From positions 93,998,431-94,062,430 of the forward strand of contig NC_092461.1 in NCBI RefSeq assembly GCF_047495875.1: DNA of 64,000 nt, in the 5' to 3' direction. Under the pieces are notes generated by a model. That model saw only the letters and a program-made list of their open reading frames with translations. It was not told where the DNA came from and ran no database searches. Below, piece by piece: positions 61,340 through 64,000 of the stretch; within the stretch, counting starts at the first letter, position 1, and the number at the start of each line of letters is the position of its first letter. This DNA comes from Pithys albifrons albifrons. Its lineage: Eukaryota; Chordata; Aves; Passeriformes; Thamnophilidae. Made by a program: the position numbers and the translations under genes.

Positions 61340-61344
61340 AAAAC

Positions 61345-63250
61345 ACAGAGGCACAAACATTACAAATGTCCAAGATAAACACATTGCAGAGTCCTCCATT
61401 AAAACAGAAGTCTTTATCCCAAACTGTTTTCAGGTTTTCAATAGCTGTCTTGTAATGAATGAAATATCATTCAGTAAATAGGAGACCATCAAGGGTTCAA
61501 TATCAAATATGGCAGAAGTTTTACACATAAAATAAACAAGATTACCAATGATCACAATTGGGTGAGTTAACCACAGCAAAGCATAAATCCTTCCCTTACA
61601 AACATTCCTTCCTCAAAAGTAAAGAAGTGGAGACAAAGGGTTTCAATGTAACGTTGACATAAAAAATACTAGTTAAGTATCTGCTGTGTTCTTCAAATAA
61701 TTCACAGGGAAGTATTATTAATGGGCATTGAAATTACTCTTCTCATATGATAGACGATGATGCTTTGAATTCAGACATTCAGAAACTGATAATTTTTTCA
61801 GTCTTTATACTTACTAAAAATCAGAGATTGTGTTTTTCCAGTCCCAGTGATGCACAGGACTTGAGTTACATAGAAAAAATGCCACCTGCTAGCATACCCA
61901 CATGGATTTACTTCTCAAAAAACTATGGAAAACAAGGAGAGAGAAAGTAGGGGAATTCTGGTATTTTCCTCTGCTACCCTGGATAAGTCCGTAACATGTA
62001 CAGGAAACATATCTGAGCCTGGTTGTTTGGAAGAGTTCTTTGTATCTTCAGGTCAGATAAAGCCTTTAAGCTAGCTGTTTCTACTTGAGTTCCTTCACTC
62101 AGGGCTCTGAAAAGGAAGCAGAACAAACATTGTCAAGTTCTGGAAACCCTCAAGAAGTGGACAAGCCAGCTGCAAAGCAGAAGCATGGAGGTGTGCAAGA
62201 GTTATACAGAAGCACCCAGAACTTTGAGTAAATCTTATTGACTGATTTTGTAGTTTATTTATATTGTGAGTGTAGGCCTGCTTTATGCTGCACTTTAAAT
62301 AAACTTCCCTATATCTCAAAGATGAAACCACCAGTTCTGACTTCAAGTTAGAGTTCCTGGTAGTTCCTAATATTAGAAGCTTTCTTAGTGACAAGAAATA
62401 GCCTTTGAACACATTAAAAAAAAATATTGCAAATGTCTTCCACATCCTTTCACAAAACAAACACCAGGCAAGCCGTTGCTGTTGGGCTACATAAAGGGTA
62501 AATTAATAACAGAAGTGCTATGCTCTAACACACTTAGATTCCAGGAAATTGTGTGGTTGTTCCAGCCCTTATGTCAGTGTCATAACTAAAGTTCAAACAG
62601 TGTTTTGGAAATCTTTAGAAAGAAATGCCGCATGAAGAGCAACATTATTACTCCTATTATGGTTTGTTTGGGATTTTTGATCTCTTTTTGTTTATTCCAT
62701 TTAAAAAAAAAAATTCAGTTGCATATATATCTAGCACTGAAAAGACACCAAACAATGTGTTTATTATCTGTTAGTTATTATCAATGACAAAAGATACAGA
62801 TATTACTTTTTCAAGAAAATAATTAATTGCCTGAAATTACAGTATGACTAACATCTATTCAGAAAAGCCAGTAAGAATACAAAAAAGTCTGATTTTTTTT
62901 TCTTTTAAATACAGATCAGAATTAAGCTTTTGTACTACAGACGAATGTGCTTTTATTGCCTGACCACCTAAGTGGCAAGCTTTCTACATTATACCATTAT
63001 TAGGATTCGGGGATGTAAGTGACATGCAATATTGCCAACTTCAGGGTTTCTGCTACTGACAATGTTAATGCAGAAAAATAAAAGTATGTTTTATAATAAA
63101 GGTAATTTCAAAAAACTTACGAACAGCTAATAATTTGGAAAAGTTTATTCAATAAGTACACAAAAAATGCATAGCATGAGCTATGCCAAGAAAAAACAAT
63201 TGCTGAACTGCAAGGAAAAAAACAAATAAAAGAAGAATGATAAAGAGTAG
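61345..63250. other. AT-rich unique DNA, no gene seen
   Basis: No coding sequence, RNA gene or repeat ends recognised. The 121-codon minus-strand frame at 62095-62460 has no recognisable motif. Confidence 0.5.
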
Positions 63251-64000
63251 ATAGAATCATAGAATTGATTGGCTTGGAAAAGACCTCTGAGATCATCAAG
63301 TCCAACCCTTGGTCCAACTCTAGTCCATTTATCAGATCATGGCACTCAGTGCCACGTCCAATCTCAGTTTAAAAACCTCCAGGGATGGGGAATCTACCAC
63401 CTCTCTGGGCAGGCCATTCCAGTGCCAGATTACACTCTCTGGAAAGAATTTTTTTCTGATATCCAACTTCAATTTCCCCTGGCACAGCTTAAGCCCGTGC
63501 CCCCTTGTCCTATTACTGAGTGCCTGGGAGAAGAGACCAACCCCCACCTGGCTAGAACTTCCCTTCAGGTAGTTCTAGACAGGGATGAGGTCACCTCTGA
63601 GCCTTCTCTTCTCCAGGCTAAACAACCCCAGCTTCCTCAGCCTCTCCCCATAGGACTTGTGCTCCAGTCCCTTCACCAGCCTTGTTGCTCTTCTCTGGAC
63701 TCGCTCCAGCACCTCAGTATCTTTCCTGAACTGAGGGGCCCAGAACTGAACACAATACTCAAGGTGTGGCCTCACCAGCACAGAGTACAGGGGAAGGATC
63801 ACGACCCTGGTATACTGCTGGCCATGCTATTTTTGATACAGGCCAGGATCCCATTGGCCTTCTTGGCCACCTGGGCACACTGTTGGCTCATGCTAAGCTT
63901 CCTGTCAATTAGTACCCACAGGTCCCTTTCTGCTTGACTGCTCTCCAGCCACTCTGTCCCCAGCCTGTAGCGCTGCAGGGGGTTGTTGTGGCCAAAGGGC
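63251..64000 (-). mobile_element. CR1 LINE, cut by the window edge
   Basis: On the plus strand it starts with the reversed CR1 tail (ATAGAATCATAGAATTGATT) and continues through the reversed ORF2 C-terminal region to the end of the window, where it reaches the HNNPLQ-type stretch downstream of the RT core. It closely matches the copies at 4.7, 10.7 and 35-38 kb. The remaining 5' part lies beyond base 64000, so its completeness is unknown. Confidence 0.93.
63330..64000 (-). pseudogene. CR1 ORF2 C-terminal part (partial, broken)
   Basis: Minus-strand reading gives [37 protein letters not shown] and [14 protein letters not shown], then TAG at 63577-63575, then the open C-terminal region ([19 protein letters not shown] ... 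SAMI-stop). A further break lies near 63800, where an insertion (GACCCTGGTATACTGCTGG region) disrupts the frame. The upstream part is outside the window. Confidence 0.85.

Noticed and set aside
63269..63937. 222-codon plus-strand open frame
   Set aside because: Antisense to the CR1 copy at the right edge; no independent protein features.
1..64000. CRISPR arrays, prokaryotic operons, phage or plasmid features
   Set aside because: No regularly spaced repeats and no long prokaryote-like genes; all evidence points to a vertebrate (avian) nuclear genome.

Overview
The window looks like AT-rich, non-coding nuclear DNA from a bird. The evidence is at least eight CR1 LINE copies (from near full-length to short relics), CR1-type 3' ends built on the ATTCTATG-like octamer, and avian-style LTRs with TG...CA ends and 5-bp target duplications. 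I found no host-gene exon, tRNA, rRNA, CRISPR array or prokaryotic-type operon. The order of bird cannot be fixed from sequence alone; an RTE-clade LINE and several little-decayed CR1 copies may help narrow it.

Layout. 1-4.66 kb is AT-rich unique DNA with a CA microsatellite. A 5'-truncated CR1 lies on the minus strand at 4.66-6.07 kb, followed by a decayed LTR (6.37-6.72 kb). An older CR1 with a deleted centre lies at 8.8-9.8 kb and a 5'-truncated plus-strand CR1 at 10.74-11.72 kb. Solo LTRs with perfect 5-bp target duplications sit at 13.12-14.08 kb and 17.06-17.69 kb. From 17.7 to 35.2 kb there is mostly unique AT-rich DNA with short CR1 and LTR relics. At 35.28-38.19 kb is the best CR1: an intact ORF1 (SGNH/GDSL-like esterase domain), an endonuclease region with two frameshifts, and a direct jump from the start of the reverse transcriptase to the 3' end. 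Older CR1 relics follow at 39.3-40.5 and 44.0-44.6 kb. A 3.36-kb RTE-type LINE with its own target duplication, but without most of its endonuclease, sits at 54.56-57.92 kb. A third solo LTR is at 60.71-61.34 kb, and a minus-strand CR1 runs off the right edge from 63.25 kb.

Nothing here looks like a cooperating gene system; the biology is that of retrotransposons and their decay. The most notable points are the RTE element (possible horizontal-transfer lineage), two CR1 copies that kept both flanks but lost the centre, an in-frame TAG shared by three of the four younger CR1 copies, and a 22-bp palindrome at the CR1 reverse-transcriptase active site that makes both strands encode the same ISKFADD peptide. 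All family names are from recognition, not from database searches.
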